Below, piece after piece: positions 1 to 11,790 of a stretch of 64,000 nucleotides of DNA (positions are counted from its first letter, which is position 1; the number at the start of each line of letters is the position of its first letter). The notes under the pieces were generated by a model that worked only from the letters and a program-made list of their open reading frames with translations, made no database searches and was not told the origin of the DNA. Origin of the DNA: Cladochytrium replicatum. Its lineage: Eukaryota > Chytridiomycota > Chytridiomycetes > Cladochytriales > Cladochytriaceae. The position numbers were made by a program, and so were the translations under genes. The stretch is taken from positions 434,001 to 498,000 of the forward strand of contig JAHLKD010000009.1 in NCBI GenBank assembly GCA_025526935.1. The letters are read 5' to 3'.

Positions 1-2318
1 TCCGAGCGCGATGTCGAACTTGTCGGCGTTGTTGCATGAGCTATTTCTGGTGGGCTGATATCCGGCTTTGGGTCAATGTGCCCTGGTGTTGGCACCATGA
101 TGGGTTCACCTGAGAAAAACGAACTAACTCACTAAAGTTCGATAAAGCCGTAAGGAACGCTTTACTGGGATAGCAGTAGTCGCAACGCCATTCGATCCTT
201 GTTTTCCCCAAAAGATCTGCTTTGACGATCGAGTCCCAGATGGTGCCCTGCTGGGTGGTGGGGCGACTCTCGGGGCCGACGCTGACTCCCCATGCGTATC
301 GATTTGGTTTGGTACTGTAAAGAGGATTGATTGCTTTCGTGGAATAAGTTTGCGAAAGGAAGCAAGGAGTTGAAGTTGGTCCTCACAGGGAAACTCGACG
401 GAGAAGTCTGTGCGGTGAGTAAAGTGAGCCTTCAGAAATGATAAGTGGATCATAGAATCCATTCAAGGGATTTGCTGCAACCTCATATACATCATCGGGC
501 TTGATTTTGTAAATTGCGGCTGCCTATTCCTCTCGATGTGAGACAGGATTCAAAACTGTGATAATAAGAAGACCATACCTCCGACAAGCGACCCAGGACG
601 TATTGACGAACAGTACTGCTGGGAAGAGTGAGCATGTTGGCTGTTCTCAGGTTCGAAAGCTCGAGGGCTCGAAGGATCTGAGGATCGCTGTACGCATTAA
701 AGTCGATGCAGATGCAGTTATTTGCGGAGGTGGTTGCGGACATCGAAACACCTTTAGGAAAGGTCAATATCAGCATAATTGCATCAAGCGAGGGAGATTT
801 TGGACGCACCGCTGAGAATATGGTCCTCGTTTGCCTCAAAAGCATTCACAATATTCAGAGCAAAGAATGCTGGAGCACGGTAAACACAGATTTGCTCCCT
901 TTTTTCTCGATCCTAAATCCACCGGGGTGAGTAAATGTTGTGGATGATTTGTACCTGCCCCACAATGACGTGGAAGAATACGTAGTCGGTGCAGTCGAAT
1001 TTGAGAGTGTCTGGTGTAGAGTTCGAGCCCAGGAGGCTGAACCCTGAATTTGGAGCGTAGAAAGGATAACGTACAAGGATAATGTAGCGACGAGTGATGG
1101 CCACCATGTGTGGCAACGTTGGCTTTCCTTGAATCTGTTTCAAAACTTGACCCTGCCCGGCAGTGCATCAGCGAACTTGGTGTCTTCCACACTGATCGAC
1201 ATAGCTTACAGGTGGATCGAAGTTGTCGTCATTCGAAAATGACCACAGATTATATGTAGCCCCTCCGCCCCACGCCGAAGTCTCCATCGTGAACCCGATT
1301 GTGTCTGAAGTGCGGATGTCCCGCGCAGGTTTTGCCGTCGCGATGTCCCCAGTAAACGAAGGGTTGATGTCGCGGTACCGGAATACTCGTTTCGGAAGCA
1401 ACGTGATCGGATCGAGTTCCTGCAATATGCTGGAGAACATGGAGGTTGCAACAAGCCCACGTCTTCCATGCGCTGCACCGAGCGGGAAATCAGGGATTAT
1501 GTTTGCGTTGCATATCACGGCTGAGGGGGAATTTTGAATTACAGAGGTGGAGGATAGTTTTGATCTCGTGAGGCCCAGGACAGCGGCGTTTGGAGAGGGA
1601 TGGGTTAAGATGTTCAGGGATTGACGACGACAGTATGAACGAATGTTTTGCTCTGCCTCGGAGGATGTAAATCGGCTTCGAAATTGAACGGTTTGCTTCT
1701 CTCCGTCAATCTCGTACCTGATTGTGGATAAGTGTGTTGCTCCGGATATACAGGAGGAGAGAGTACGTTTGTACAAGAGGGAGAGCGTTAAAGCAGTGAT
1801 TTAGAGTTCCAACGCGAATCTCGTCGTTCCAACGGCTTATAAATTCGATGTCGAAGATCCCCGGGCCAATCCGGTATAAAGCACCTGTTCGTCTTTTGTA
1901 TGAATTTTTAAGATTCTTCATTGTGCAATTACCTTTAATCCAGGATGGAAAACATGTTAATGGTTTTACGCTCAGCACAAATGGGGTCCTGCGCTCGTTG
2001 AAAGGTTAGAAGGAGCAGTCAACAGCATCAAAGTACCATCGTACAGGCTGCTCGACGCCGTTGCTTAATCCAGAAATAAACGGAACTCTCGTGTGATCGT
2101 AAATTCGAGCATGTACAGAAACGTTCTCAAGTTGGTGCCGCTGTTCACTTTCTGAGTTCCCACGCTCGACTTGCTCATCCGCCACTACAGCTGCGGTAAT
2201 TAAACGATGTGAGATCAGTTGATCCTCAATGTTGTCTACTCTTTGGTGGGGCAGCTGGCGGCGTTTCAACCGGCTGTCCCGTTCTCATTAGTGTAGCCTG
2301 GTCCGAACTTTCGTCCAT
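1..2318 (-). CDS. Carotenoid-oxygenase-family protein (3' end outside window)
   Basis: This is a member of the carotenoid cleavage oxygenase (CCD/RPE65) family, split by several short introns and cut by the left edge before its C-terminus. I start it at the ATG at 2318, because a GTAGAC...CGCAG intron (about 2183-2231) then joins that exon to the frame reading VPFISGLSNGVEQP. Family blocks follow in order: FPSWIKG and LYRIGPGIFDIEF (1980-1810), VQFRSRF (about 1690), LQELDPITL (about 1420), TLPHMVAIT (about 1110), FFALNIVNAFE (about 855), DFNAYSDPQI (about 700), WDSIVKADL (about 230) and GEPIMVP (about 105). The family uses four His residues to hold Fe(II). One is present in PHMVAIT, but the usual TAHP is TAKP, and the usual HxxNAxE is NIVNAFE. 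A non-catalytic or altered enzyme is therefore possible. Substrate is unknown. Confidence 0.8.
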
Positions 2319-2590
2319 AACAAACGAGAGAGACAAAGATATCCACTTAAAAAAAGAAAGTGATTGACTCCGAAAACATAGTTTATACTGCCATTGCGCC
2401 GTGATATCATTTGTCACCCTTCACAAGTCCTTTGTTCTTTGCTCTTCCTGTGTGTCATGGCGCAGCTGTCCGTATTGGGAAGGAGTGTCGCCCAGCACGA
2501 TTCTGGCCCAACAATTTCCCGGAGACCGCACGGGGGATGAAGAAGCGCTAGTGACCTTCTTATTCCCATTTTTCACTGCTCAACAGAAAA

Positions 2591-5500
2591 ATGGACCGTG
2601 CTGTGGAACAGTTCGCAAGCGATGTTTTGCTAAGCGGACATATTTCTGAAAGATTGCCAAATTCTTCAGTTCCCGCTGAAGGTTGTATTTGGAGAAAGAT
2701 TGAAACAGAAGAGACACTGAGAGAGCTCGAACTTTCAGATGCGATCCCGAGTTCATCGAATGTGGAAGAACCAATAGGACCAGTAGCTGCGGGACAGCTA
2801 AGTGAGCACACTTCAATAGCAACAGCAGAGGTGCACGGAATGATAGAGGAGAAACTCAAGTCTCCTGCCAGGCGCGGCCGAAGAACAAAAGGTTCGCAAA
2901 TTGCGACAGTGAAAGATGAGTCGGAAGCACCGCCCGGTCGCCCTCGAAGGCAAGGAAAGGTCCCACTTAATGATAATGCGTCAGGAAATCCGGCAGAAGG
3001 AGTAGAAAATGTAGCTGAACCACGGAAGAAACGGAAAGGTCGGTTAAAATTCACGCTCTGATCACTAGCACACCACTGATCATTCCAAACAGTTACGAAG
3101 TCCGTGAAGAGACCTTCGGTTGAACCAACCGTGCACCAAACGGGCAGTCTTGCAAGTGGTTCGAGGCAACCAGACAGCTCTCAAAAGATTCACCCATTCT
3201 TCTTGAGAAATTTCAGACCAAAAGGTTTGCAATCATAAAAATGTTTGAATGGATCTGAACCCAGATGTAGAACTTCCCGACGGCATTAAGCAGGAATACA
3301 AGCCAGAATTGAATAATACCGAGAATGGGGCAACCTACCGTGAGAATTCTGGACAAACAGAAGGTTAGCCGTTGTTGAGAAACCGGAACAACATGAAGTT
3401 TGATATATACCTCTTTGTGTCTAAGAGTTGAAAATCGAACAGTCCATCTGCCAAACACAGCCGCCAGCTGATAACGCCCACTCTATCGGAACGCCCACAA
3501 TGGTTGATTCCGAACACAAAGCCGATCGTCCAAACATCGAAACCCCTGATATCGGGGAGTGCAATGAGACCAACCAAGGTGGTTGCAATCATTCGAGTTC
3601 TTCCCCTCAACAAAGCGATCCCTTGGGATTCCTGCACTTGCATGATATGTTTTTGAATCCGGAGCAGCGCGCAATGAAGAAGATTATGATCGAAGAGCAG
3701 ATTCGAATCGAAAGGCAGCAAAAGGAGATAGAAGAACATCGCATGAAATTGCAGCAGAAGCGAGAAACAATGTTGCAAGTATCAAAGGAGATGTCGGCTG
3801 GTCGGCCATTAAATCCTTTCTTTACGCGTACCATTGATTCCGATCAGCAACAGCAGAAGAATCTTTGGGACAGCGTACGGCTTCTTGAAAGGGAAGCACG
3901 ATGGCCAAATGCCATTGATATCCATGTAGGACGTGCAACCGACGGAACTATCGGTCTTCAAACAATGCAGACTTCATGTCGGTTATCGAGATCGCCAGTA
4001 CCCCGCTCACTGCCGTCCACTATTGTCAAACCCAGGAACTCTCTGACATCCGTTGCCGAAGCTATGAACTTCTCAGATTCCGTTGAATGCTCAGAATGTT
4101 GTGGAAAGTGTGGTGAAGAGTCTATTGAAGACTATTTGGTGAAGCTGTACGGTTCAGAACTTTTGAGCTTGCCTTCATGCACACCACTTTTCAGAAATTT
4201 GGTTCGTGGAATTCCAGCCGAAGATAGCGGAAGTTGGATCGATAAGTACCATCCTCGGGGAGCTGATCAGGTACTGGGTCAGAGGAACAGAGCCTTTGTC
4301 TCACAGCAGATGCGCAATTGGCTATCTGAATGGAAACGGGCAGCTCGGGCTACTATGACCGCTCATTCAGATATTGCTGGCAAACGAAAGAGAAAGTTTG
4401 GCTCCAAGGGGCCAAAAGGGGCAAAGAACTTAAAGCGGAGGAATCAATTACGCGATTTCATAGTCAATGACGGGGAATCGGAGCAGGAAGTCCGGTTTGA
4501 TCTGTTTGATGATGAAGATGACGAGGATTATTTCGAAGCCAGGAGCAAACCATCTAAGGAACGATCCAAATCGAAAGAGAAACTGCTTTCGTGTCCACCC
4601 TTGCTTGTGATTTGCGGTCCAAGTGGATCAGGAAAGACAGCCTCTGTATATGCCGTCGCCGGTGAGTGTGGATTTGAGGTTTTGGAGGTGAATCCGGGAC
4701 AGCGTCGAGGTGGGAAGGAGCTGCAAGCTGCCTGCTTGGAAGCGACACAGAGTCATGTGCTTGGTCGGGCGAAAGATTCTCCACATCCCACTGCAGTGGA
4801 GTCGAAACCGCTCAAAGCGTTCTTCAAATCGCTTGGGACGTCTGATTTAGCATCCTCGAATGAAGGTGCTGTGGATAATCTGGCCTCGATCGATGACACT
4901 TTGGACCAGAAATCGAGAGGGAGAAGTAGAAGGGTATTACGTCAGAGCGACGAAGACTCTTCAGATATCGACCACAAGCTTGCAGACGAAGAAAACGTCA
5001 ATATATCAGCGAATACACTTCAGGAATATGGAGAGAACGGACAAACGTTGTCTGTAAACGATAATGCTGCAAAATCCAATCTCCGCGATGCGGTAGTTCT
5101 TATAGAAGAGGCAGATATTCTTTTTGAGCACGACCGTGGCTTTTGGGGTGGTCTAGCGAGTATTATCCAGAAGAGCAAACGTCCTTTGGTGATTACGTGC
5201 GAAGGTAATTGGTTTTCTCACACTTTTTTTTGTGATTTGCTAAGGTTTTGCTTTCTTTGCGAAGACGATCCCTTGAGGTCTAACAACCCGTCCATGCCAC
5301 CCAACGTGCTCCCGGCATTGCGAAGCTCTTCCAAAATTGTTCGATCTACATTGCCAAGTATCCAGGAACTACGATGCTATGTTCATTTAATCTTATTGAC
5401 GGAGGGATACTGGGTTTGTGACCTGGACGAACTTGCTCTCATTTGCGAAAGCAGGGTTGGAGATGTAAGAAGCATCCTTCTGGAAATGGAGCTGAAATTG

Positions 5501-7488
5501 CGATTCCGCGGACTGTCTCCGTCGCGGGACACGTTCAAAGTTACTCTCGCAAGCTCACTGCTAAACGAAACTGGCACAGAGAAAGGTGATGCGCGGCTAA
5601 CAAGGGAGCTTCAAGTCATCCGCCTTCACCGACCGATGCCAAACCAATTGTCCGTTGCACAGTTAGTGCAAACTCTATCTGATGACGGTGGTTTGCTCGA
5701 TTACCGATGCCGCGAGGTTTTAATAGCACCACAAACAATCCATCAAGAGTCGATTACTTCGCTGGTAGTCGACGGCGACGCTCGTTTCGGGGAGATACCA
5801 CGGGGCACTTCCTTGGCTCTCAGGTCCGATCGTGATGGAGGAGGAAGCAAAGATCGCCTTGTGGGAGCTGTGTGCCAAGCGGTAAAACAGCTTGTGGAGG
5901 TGGACAAGATTGGGGATAGTACGTCCCCTGATATATCACAGAGCTCGGAAGAATCTGAAGCTTCTCACTCAGGTCAACCAGAGCACACTCATAATCAGAG
6001 GTCTCTGGTTGATATGGCTCAGTTGCTTGACAATGCATCGTACTTCGATGCGATGTTTGGGGATTGGGAGTGGACGAGCATACAGGTGAGCAAACTGAGG
6101 GACACATAAAACTCAGAGGTGCGAATGACACTCGCGTTATTTAGGCATCACTACCAGATTCAGTGTTGAATCCAGAAAACGAGATTGACGATGATGGACT
6201 CAACAAAGGCTCAGATGATCAGAGCTCGGTGCCCACAGTGAGGAGTGAGAGCGTCAAGGAAGGCATTAAGGACACGTTTTCATTGTCGGATGTCTGCATT
6301 GGGCCACACAGTGGCACGACGACAGTGCGATACAAAGTACACGACGGTCATTTGATTACCACGATTGGGTTCTCAATCACTCGAGAGATTCAGAATTGGT
6401 GTGCGGTCGGGATCTTTTGGCACGTGCTTAAACCACATTGTTTTGACCGAAGTCGTAGTTCCTCTACGGAGATCATGTCATTGCAGAACCAGTAAGACTT
6501 TCTGGCTTGTCTAATTTATCTTCAGCTGACCAGACTCCCAAGGCGAAGCCGAGAGTACTCTGTATTCGACAATATTCAATATTTTGTTTCAAATCGAGGG
6601 CTTGCAAATTCTCCAAGAGACGTGGTATTGGATTACCTCCCATTTGTGTCATTTGCATGTTCGGTCGACAACGAGCAGCATGCCACACAAGTTCGCAAAG
6701 AGATTGAAAACAAATCGCTCATGACGCAGCCGAATCAGTGCGGACACGTAACTGTTGATAGTGTTGCACACAATCGCGATCCGATTGAGGAAACATTTAG
6801 TGAATCAAATGCGGTGGAATCCAAATCAAAGTGCGTTGTGGACAGTACCAATATGGAGCAGATGGCAAGTGTGAGACTTCCGAAAGCTGACGATACGGCT
6901 GAGATAGCATCAACCACGTCACCACAGGAACTTATGGCCGCACTTAAAGCGACTGAGACGATCATCGTTGGGACTTTCCCGCGAAATTCGCTAGATCGTG
7001 ATATACATCCCTCGACCTCTAATGTTTTTGCTAGCGATCAAATGCAGTCCAAACAGCCACTACATTTCGAAACAATCGGTGACCATAGAATGGATTACCT
7101 TGCCTGTGGTGAATCCGACGACCCAACCCAGAACCCGCTCACCTCAAATGGTACTTGTCAAACTTCAGACGGATCAACGGTTTTGTCGTCCGACCCAGCT
7201 ACAAATGCCAGTTTGATGAATCCGGATATGCTCGAAATCAGACTTTTCGGAGATCATGATTCGATGGTTCAAAAGGAGGTTGAAGGTGAAGAGAGAGTGG
7301 TCAAAAATCCTACTGGAGATCTTACGCTGGTGGAACATGCCAAGGTATTTCTTGTTAAGCAACAACCTCAACGGAAGCGGCGATGGCGCTTCAAACGTCA
7401 CTTCGATAGAATACCCCAAGAAATTGCAGATACAGTTGCAGGACTCTCCTTCATTCGTGATCTGACATCTCAGCGGCAAACTGATTGA
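2591..7488 (+). CDS. ELG1: Elg1/ATAD5-like PCNA unloader, RFC-like complex large subunit
   Basis: Elg1/ATAD5 replaces Rfc1 in an alternative clamp loader that removes PCNA from chromatin after replication. The start is the ATG at 2591. Introns inferred at 3039-3092, 3225-3264, 3364-3425, 5205-5264 (in frame, so it can be misread as coding), 6086-6144 and 6492-6533 keep one frame to the stop at 7488. The N-terminal part is basic and AT-hook-like (PPGRPRR) and carries a PIP-box-like QKIHPFF near 3200. The AAA region begins at WIDKYHPRGADQVLGQ (about 4235), with Walker A GPSGSGKT (about 4620) and a Walker B of the form LIEEAD (about 5100), where ATAD5 has EEVD. Long acidic and basic insertions separate Walker A and B. 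The C-terminal segment VVLDYLPFVSF (about 6630) and the basic KRRWRFKRHFDR near the end also fit ATAD5. Very likely intact. Confidence 0.87.
3178..3200 (+). other. PIP-box-like PCNA-binding motif in the Elg1 N-terminus
   Basis: Codons here read QKIHPFF, matching the Qxx(I/L/M)xx(F/Y)(F/Y) consensus, in a low-complexity stretch ahead of the AAA domain. Elg1/ATAD5 proteins have N-terminal PCNA-contact motifs, so the position is as expected. Confidence 0.6.
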
Positions 7489-8604
7489 CAAATATATCAC
7501 TTTGACAAATAGATCACTTGTACTAGATCAAACTGGTTATGCCCAATGAGCCCAAGCCTGGCTGTTGGTCTCCAACCTGATCATTGGCTAACTAATTCAA
7601 CCTGAATTTTTGTTTTTTTCCCCCAATGGGCCAAGAGTCCTCCTTTGTGTCTCTTCTCATATCATGGACATTAATATCGTCGGTCGTCGCCGAATTTGCT
7701 CATCAATCTTGGGCAGTGCGATAAATCCGTTACGCTGAAAGGAATCTTCCTGGCCGAAGCAATAGTGGTGAGGAAGCAGAGGAGTTTGTGAGTTCACCCT
7801 GCTTTTTATTTTCTTGGTCCCATTGGGGATCTTGAGGGGTACTTTCTGTTTGAAGTAGAAGTGATCGAGAGTTCTCTGGACAATAGCGAAGAGCACCAGC
7901 GTCATATGCGGAAGCGTAGCGTTGATGATCTTCACGATGAACGGGACAGCAACAGCCAAGTTTTCTGGTTTGATCTCCAAGCACCCAAAACACGCTACAC
8001 ACGAGGAGTGAAGTAAGATGACTGGAGCGTGTTTTCGGACCATCTATTTTCGCAGCAGTGGCATCTAGTAATATTGTTTTAATGTACCCGGTGACTTTGG
8101 CTTATAGAGAAATTACAGGACAACGACAGGTCCAACGGTCTCTTCACTATGCACGGAATTAATTTAGTTCCGGTTGGTCAATTATGGCCGGCACGACATG
8201 TTATGTTAAGCGTTGATAATACAGGTTTGGACGCGGGACATTATACGGAACAGGAATCAAGGTTGCTGTGCCGGATGATTGTCGACTTTCAACCGTAAAG
8301 TCATATCCGTGGGAAGCATTTTGCACCAGGCGAAGCACAGGACGGAGTTTGATTCGAACGAGGGCAAATCCGTCAAATCAAGCTGCGGAAAGTATAGCCA
8401 CGACAAACTTTATCCTGGGAGAAGATCTCCTAAGTAGCTTGAGAAGCGGACAGCGGGAGTACAAGAGGAGAGTTCAACAATGAAGAGAGCTGTGCGCTCA
8501 GGGAATCTACCCATCTATGATTCACTTGGGCTCAGTCAGCATGGCGTTCCTTGGAGAATCCAGCTTTGTTATCATACAGTCGCAACTTTAACTAAACCAG
8601 TTGA
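7489..8604. other. Spacer of about 1.1 kb with no recognised gene
   Basis: Between the stop of the ELG1 homologue and the stop of MGM101 I recognise no family. A minus-strand frame at 7657-8043 (128 codons) has a hydrophobic middle (AVAVPFIVKIINATL) but resembles nothing I know. A plus-strand frame ending at 8483 starts after a possible AG acceptor near 8224 and ends GQREYKRRVQQ; it might be a last exon of an unrecognised small gene. Both are weak: neither has clear start context or similarity. Confidence 0.3.
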
Positions 8605-9264
8605 TCATGGGGGAGGAGGCAATCCCGTCTTTTCCTTCCATGGATCCATAACCGCACCACCCCTCAACTTCCAAACAACCTTCACAATCTCCTTCCCATC
8701 CAGACCATATTTCACACCCCAGCATCTTACGGCCCACTTGTCCCTCCAAGCCTTACAAAAAACGGGATCCCAGAGCTCGCTCCACACACCAAGATCCTTG
8801 CACGTCCTCGCAATTGCGCTTTCTTCAACATCTCGCAGCATCTGTGCAGCTCCAACTCCTTCGCGCCTCGATGCCTCTCCACGGGCGGACGCCACAAAGC
8901 GATTGTCATCCACAACGAGTGCGTATTCGCGGGAGAGCGTATTTGGAGTGAATGAAATTGATGTCATGGGGACGAGACGCCAAGTTGGGATGGCTCGATC
9001 CAGGAGATTACGGTAGTGTTCTGGCGGATAGAAGATTAGACCGTTTGGATGAATGCGGATGTCTGATGGATTTGCTGGAGCTGTTAGCAAGTCGGCGGTA
9101 AATCGAGGGAAACGAGCAGAAGCAATGCCTTCGAAAATGCTCCGAGATTTCTCTGATGGTGGTGCATGTTGTTCGGTATGCAGCAGTGCGTTCTGTAGCA
9201 GCTTAAAGTTGCAGCGAGAATGAGTCCTTCCAACGCTGCTAAAGAATTTCAAAGTTAGGTTCAT
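8605..9264 (-). CDS. MGM101: Mgm101-like mitochondrial genome maintenance protein
   Basis: Single-exon gene of 219 codons. Mgm101 is a Rad52-type single-strand annealing protein of mitochondrial nucleoids, needed for recombination and maintenance of mtDNA. The core matches the family closely: IRIHPNGLIFYPPEHY, SREYALVVDDNRFVASARGE, and ARTCKDLGVWSELWDPVF, which correspond to the conserved Mgm101 annealing core. The N-terminus (MNLTLKFFSSVGRTHSRCNFK) is rich in Ser, Arg and Phe with no acidic residues, as expected of a mitochondrial presequence. Length is close to the usual 220-280 residues. The 3' end faces the ELG1 side. The upstream neighbour, the decayed SWIRM/JAMM gene, is transcribed divergently about 80-150 bp away. 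Looks intact. Confidence 0.9.
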   Translation of the reverse strand: MNLTLKFFSSVGRTHSRCNFKLLQNALLHTEQHAPPSEKSRSIFEGIASARFPRFTADLLTAPANPSDIRIHPNGLIFYPPEHYRNLLDRAIPTWRLVPMTSISFTPNTLSREYALVVDDNRFVASARGEASRREGVGAAQMLRDVEESAIARTCKDLGVWSELWDPVFCKAWRDKWAVRCWGVKYGLDGKEIVKVVWKLRGGAVMDPWKEKTGLPPPP

Positions 9265-9339
9265 CCTACCACGACGCCACGTCGTTGCTGGTGCTTTCTT
9301 GGGAAGGGGCGATGATGACCCGAAATTGACTTTGGAAAC

Positions 9340-11760
9340 GATGGAATCATAGCTGAGGATTACAGGTTAGGGGTATCTAAAACCTAAATGCTAAAATAAC
9401 TCGTTTAGAATAAGCGAAACAGATCCCGTGAAAGCTTCGACAACGACGCCATTCTCGATGATGACGGACTCGATCTATTCCCTGACCAGAATGGTTCGAG
9501 CAAGGCAATGGAGTGGACATGGGGAGTGGGTCTGGGATTCACGAGACGGACGAATGATGTTGCAAATTCCAGGGAAGATGTGTCCATCTCCGTGAGGCGT
9601 ACGGAATTGCAACGGGTAGATCCAGAGATGAACAATGATGTTGCAGCTGGCTCACCAAATATCGACTCACCCAAATCTGTTACACCCCGAAAAACATCGA
9701 ATCGAACGTGATCACATATCTCCGCAGGAAAGTTATATCCGTTCCCTAGACACAGCGGAGGCACTGGAATCGATTATAAAGGAGCAGGTCCCGATGGACC
9801 CTGAGGAAACACATAAATCCGAAGCATCCATTCCTCAAATAACATCATCCATCAGGCGTTCCTTTGGTCTGATCAAACCCGATGCAATCCATCACTTAGA
9901 AATCGCCGAAAACCGGGAATTCTTTCCGCCTCATTTCGAACCGGTCGAGGAAGGGTTGGTGGATCTCCAGATGGGCAGGTAGAAGGAAGGGCCAGAGCGA
10001 TATGTTTTGATCCGGAATCACATCGTTGTCCAGTGGATACTTGTTTTGCGGACGAATACGCACGCCTACTTTTGCTAAGACTTAGGCACGGGCTATTCTC
10101 AAATACGTTGGTGATGTCAACGCCATTGCGCGCGTTTATGAGTTCCGTGAGCGGGTCGGTGCGATTTATTGCAGTAGTCCTGAAGGTACCGATACATTTC
10201 AGCACCAAGACCGAATCCAAAGAGAAAGGCAGAGATTTCAGAAGGTGTAGTCGCGCCAGAAATTGTGGCAGATTGGAGACAAATTTCAAAATATTTCGTC
10301 TTCGACGACACTCACTTCAACGAAGTGCTGATTTGCTTCAGTGTGACGGGAAGAAGCGTTAGCGTATGGTGCGAAGTGACGATGGCCAGTGGTGAGTTTA
10401 CACGATACCTGGAACGATACGGCAACTTAACTTGAGCTCTCTTAAGGGTAGATGAAAGTTGGCTGGAAGGTCGAGTCATTGATCACGATGCTCTTGCGTA
10501 GGCGGAGCTCATTGTCAAGAAGGCTAATGGCGAAGAAGCAAAGTATTTCGATACGATGTGTTAATGAAGTGTAAGTGGTTCATTATTCTATTCCAACTGC
10601 TATATTTCTCAGATTGTATATCAAAGTCGACCCTAAACTTCTGCAAAAGAAATATCAAGCTTCGTGTGAATAGCAATGTGGTTGATCCCTTTACCCTTGT
10701 TCCCGCTCGACGAAATGGTGAAGATGCTCCCTTAGACACCTTCAGTATCACTGTTCAGAGTAACTCAATAGTATGCTGTCTTGACGGTTTCTCTTCTTCT
10801 ATCTGATCGCCTTTCAAAGGTTATAATAGATTTCCACTCACATCTGACAGATACAGAAATCATTTGATTGCTTTGTGGACACTTTGACCAGCCCACAAAC
10901 TACATACACATCAAATCTGCATATCCTTGCAACAGCTTGTCCACGGGATTCCCGGTAAGCAATTCTGAACTTAGTGTGAAATGGACCCAGAGAGCGAAAT
11001 GAAGGCTCGTCAGGCTTTTGAGTCTGAAGGATGTCAAGAAATTCGGATGGTACCATTCTCATCCAACCTTTGAGCCTGAGCCGTCCGTTAGAGACCTTGA
11101 GAACCGAGCGGCGTATCAGGTAACAGTTAATACATATAATTGCTGCTGAGTCTGACAAAACGTTGAGTCATTTTTTCAAAGGCATGACGGTAGCGAACCT
11201 TTTGTCTGCGTCATTGTCTCACCTTACGACACTCAGTATCCATCTAACATATCTCGATTCTCCTTTCTCTGTCTGAAGGAGTGGAACAGTTCCCTTACTT
11301 TTCGTAAGTAACTTTTCTAAAAATCCGCGTTCACTTAAAACTGGGCTCGATTGTTCATGAGTTCTGTACAGTTGTAAAGAGAATATTCAACTATCCACCA
11401 GCCTAATTGTGGTACTTTTTAATCAGTTGAGCGATATGGTTAAGGAATACCGTTCCCACAAGCCGTATGTGTCAGGTTTGTCGTTTGGTTGAGTGATTTA
11501 AAATTCAAGTCTTCGTCGCAGCAAGGTGGACTTAAGCGCAGAGTATCGACGTGACCAACCGGGAACAAAACTGGACAACTTCTTATGTCTTTGGAAGCGT
11601 ACCTGATGAAACCTGCATCTCTGGACGACGATGACGAAAGTGAAGTTGTTGCATCATTTGCTCTGAAAGTAAAAGTGTTTCTCAAACGAGTGAGAGAGCT
11701 TCTCGTGAAAGGCTTCGGCTGTAGATCATTTCGAATTCAGCTATTTTTATGTTTTAAGGC
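9340..11760 (+). pseudogene. MYSM1: Decayed MYSM1-type SWIRM + JAMM (MPN+) histone H2A deubiquitinase
   Basis: The pieces line up, in order, with MYSM1/2A-DUB. A SWIRM domain is visible in two blocks, GPERYVLIRNHIVVQW (about 9991) and GDVNAIARVYEFRERVGAIYC (about 10110-10170). Pre-JAMM and JAMM blocks follow: FTLVPARRNG (about 10695), DFHSHLTDTEII (about 10830), AYPCNSLSTG (about 10920), [15 protein letters not shown] (about 10975), and [16 protein letters not shown] (about 11049), which is the zinc-binding HxHx10D motif, then PFVCVIVSPYD (about 11200). The frame is broken several times: TAG at 9980-9982 where MYSM1 has Gln, TAG at 10083-10085, TGA at 10865-10867 in the EIIGLLGG-type loop, a frame change between about 10030 and 10060, another just before 11047, and one near 11583. 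The zinc ligands survive, suggesting recent decay or multiple sequence errors. The 5' end and any SANT domain were not found. Confidence 0.8.
10955..10974 (+). other. Apparent 20-nt mini-intron in the MYSM1 relic
   Basis: The sequence GTAAGC...CTGAAC...TTAG carries donor, branch-like and acceptor signals in only 20 bp. Removing it joins CCG to TGT in phase 0, so that STGFP is followed directly by CEMDP, as in MYSM1 (LSTGxxCEMDP). Other introns I inferred here are 40 bp or more. It may be a real ultrashort intron or a shortened, dead one. Confidence 0.5.
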
Positions 11761-11790
11761 CACACACGGGTAGCGCGTTTCTTGACTGGG

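Noticed and set aside
5205-5264. Hydrophobic insertion in Elg1 after VITCE
   Set aside because: It has GTAATT...GCGAAG ends, is 60 bp long and in frame, and its removal restores ITCEDDPL; it is an intron, not a protein insertion.
8480-9016. Plus-strand open frame of 178 codons
   Set aside because: Antisense shadow of MGM101, whose minus-strand protein has clear family motifs.
9635-9982. Nucleoside diphosphate kinase-like start (FGLIKPDAI)
   Set aside because: Only this short match to NDK; the sequence right after it fits the SWIRM domain of MYSM1, and no NDK active-site His motif follows.
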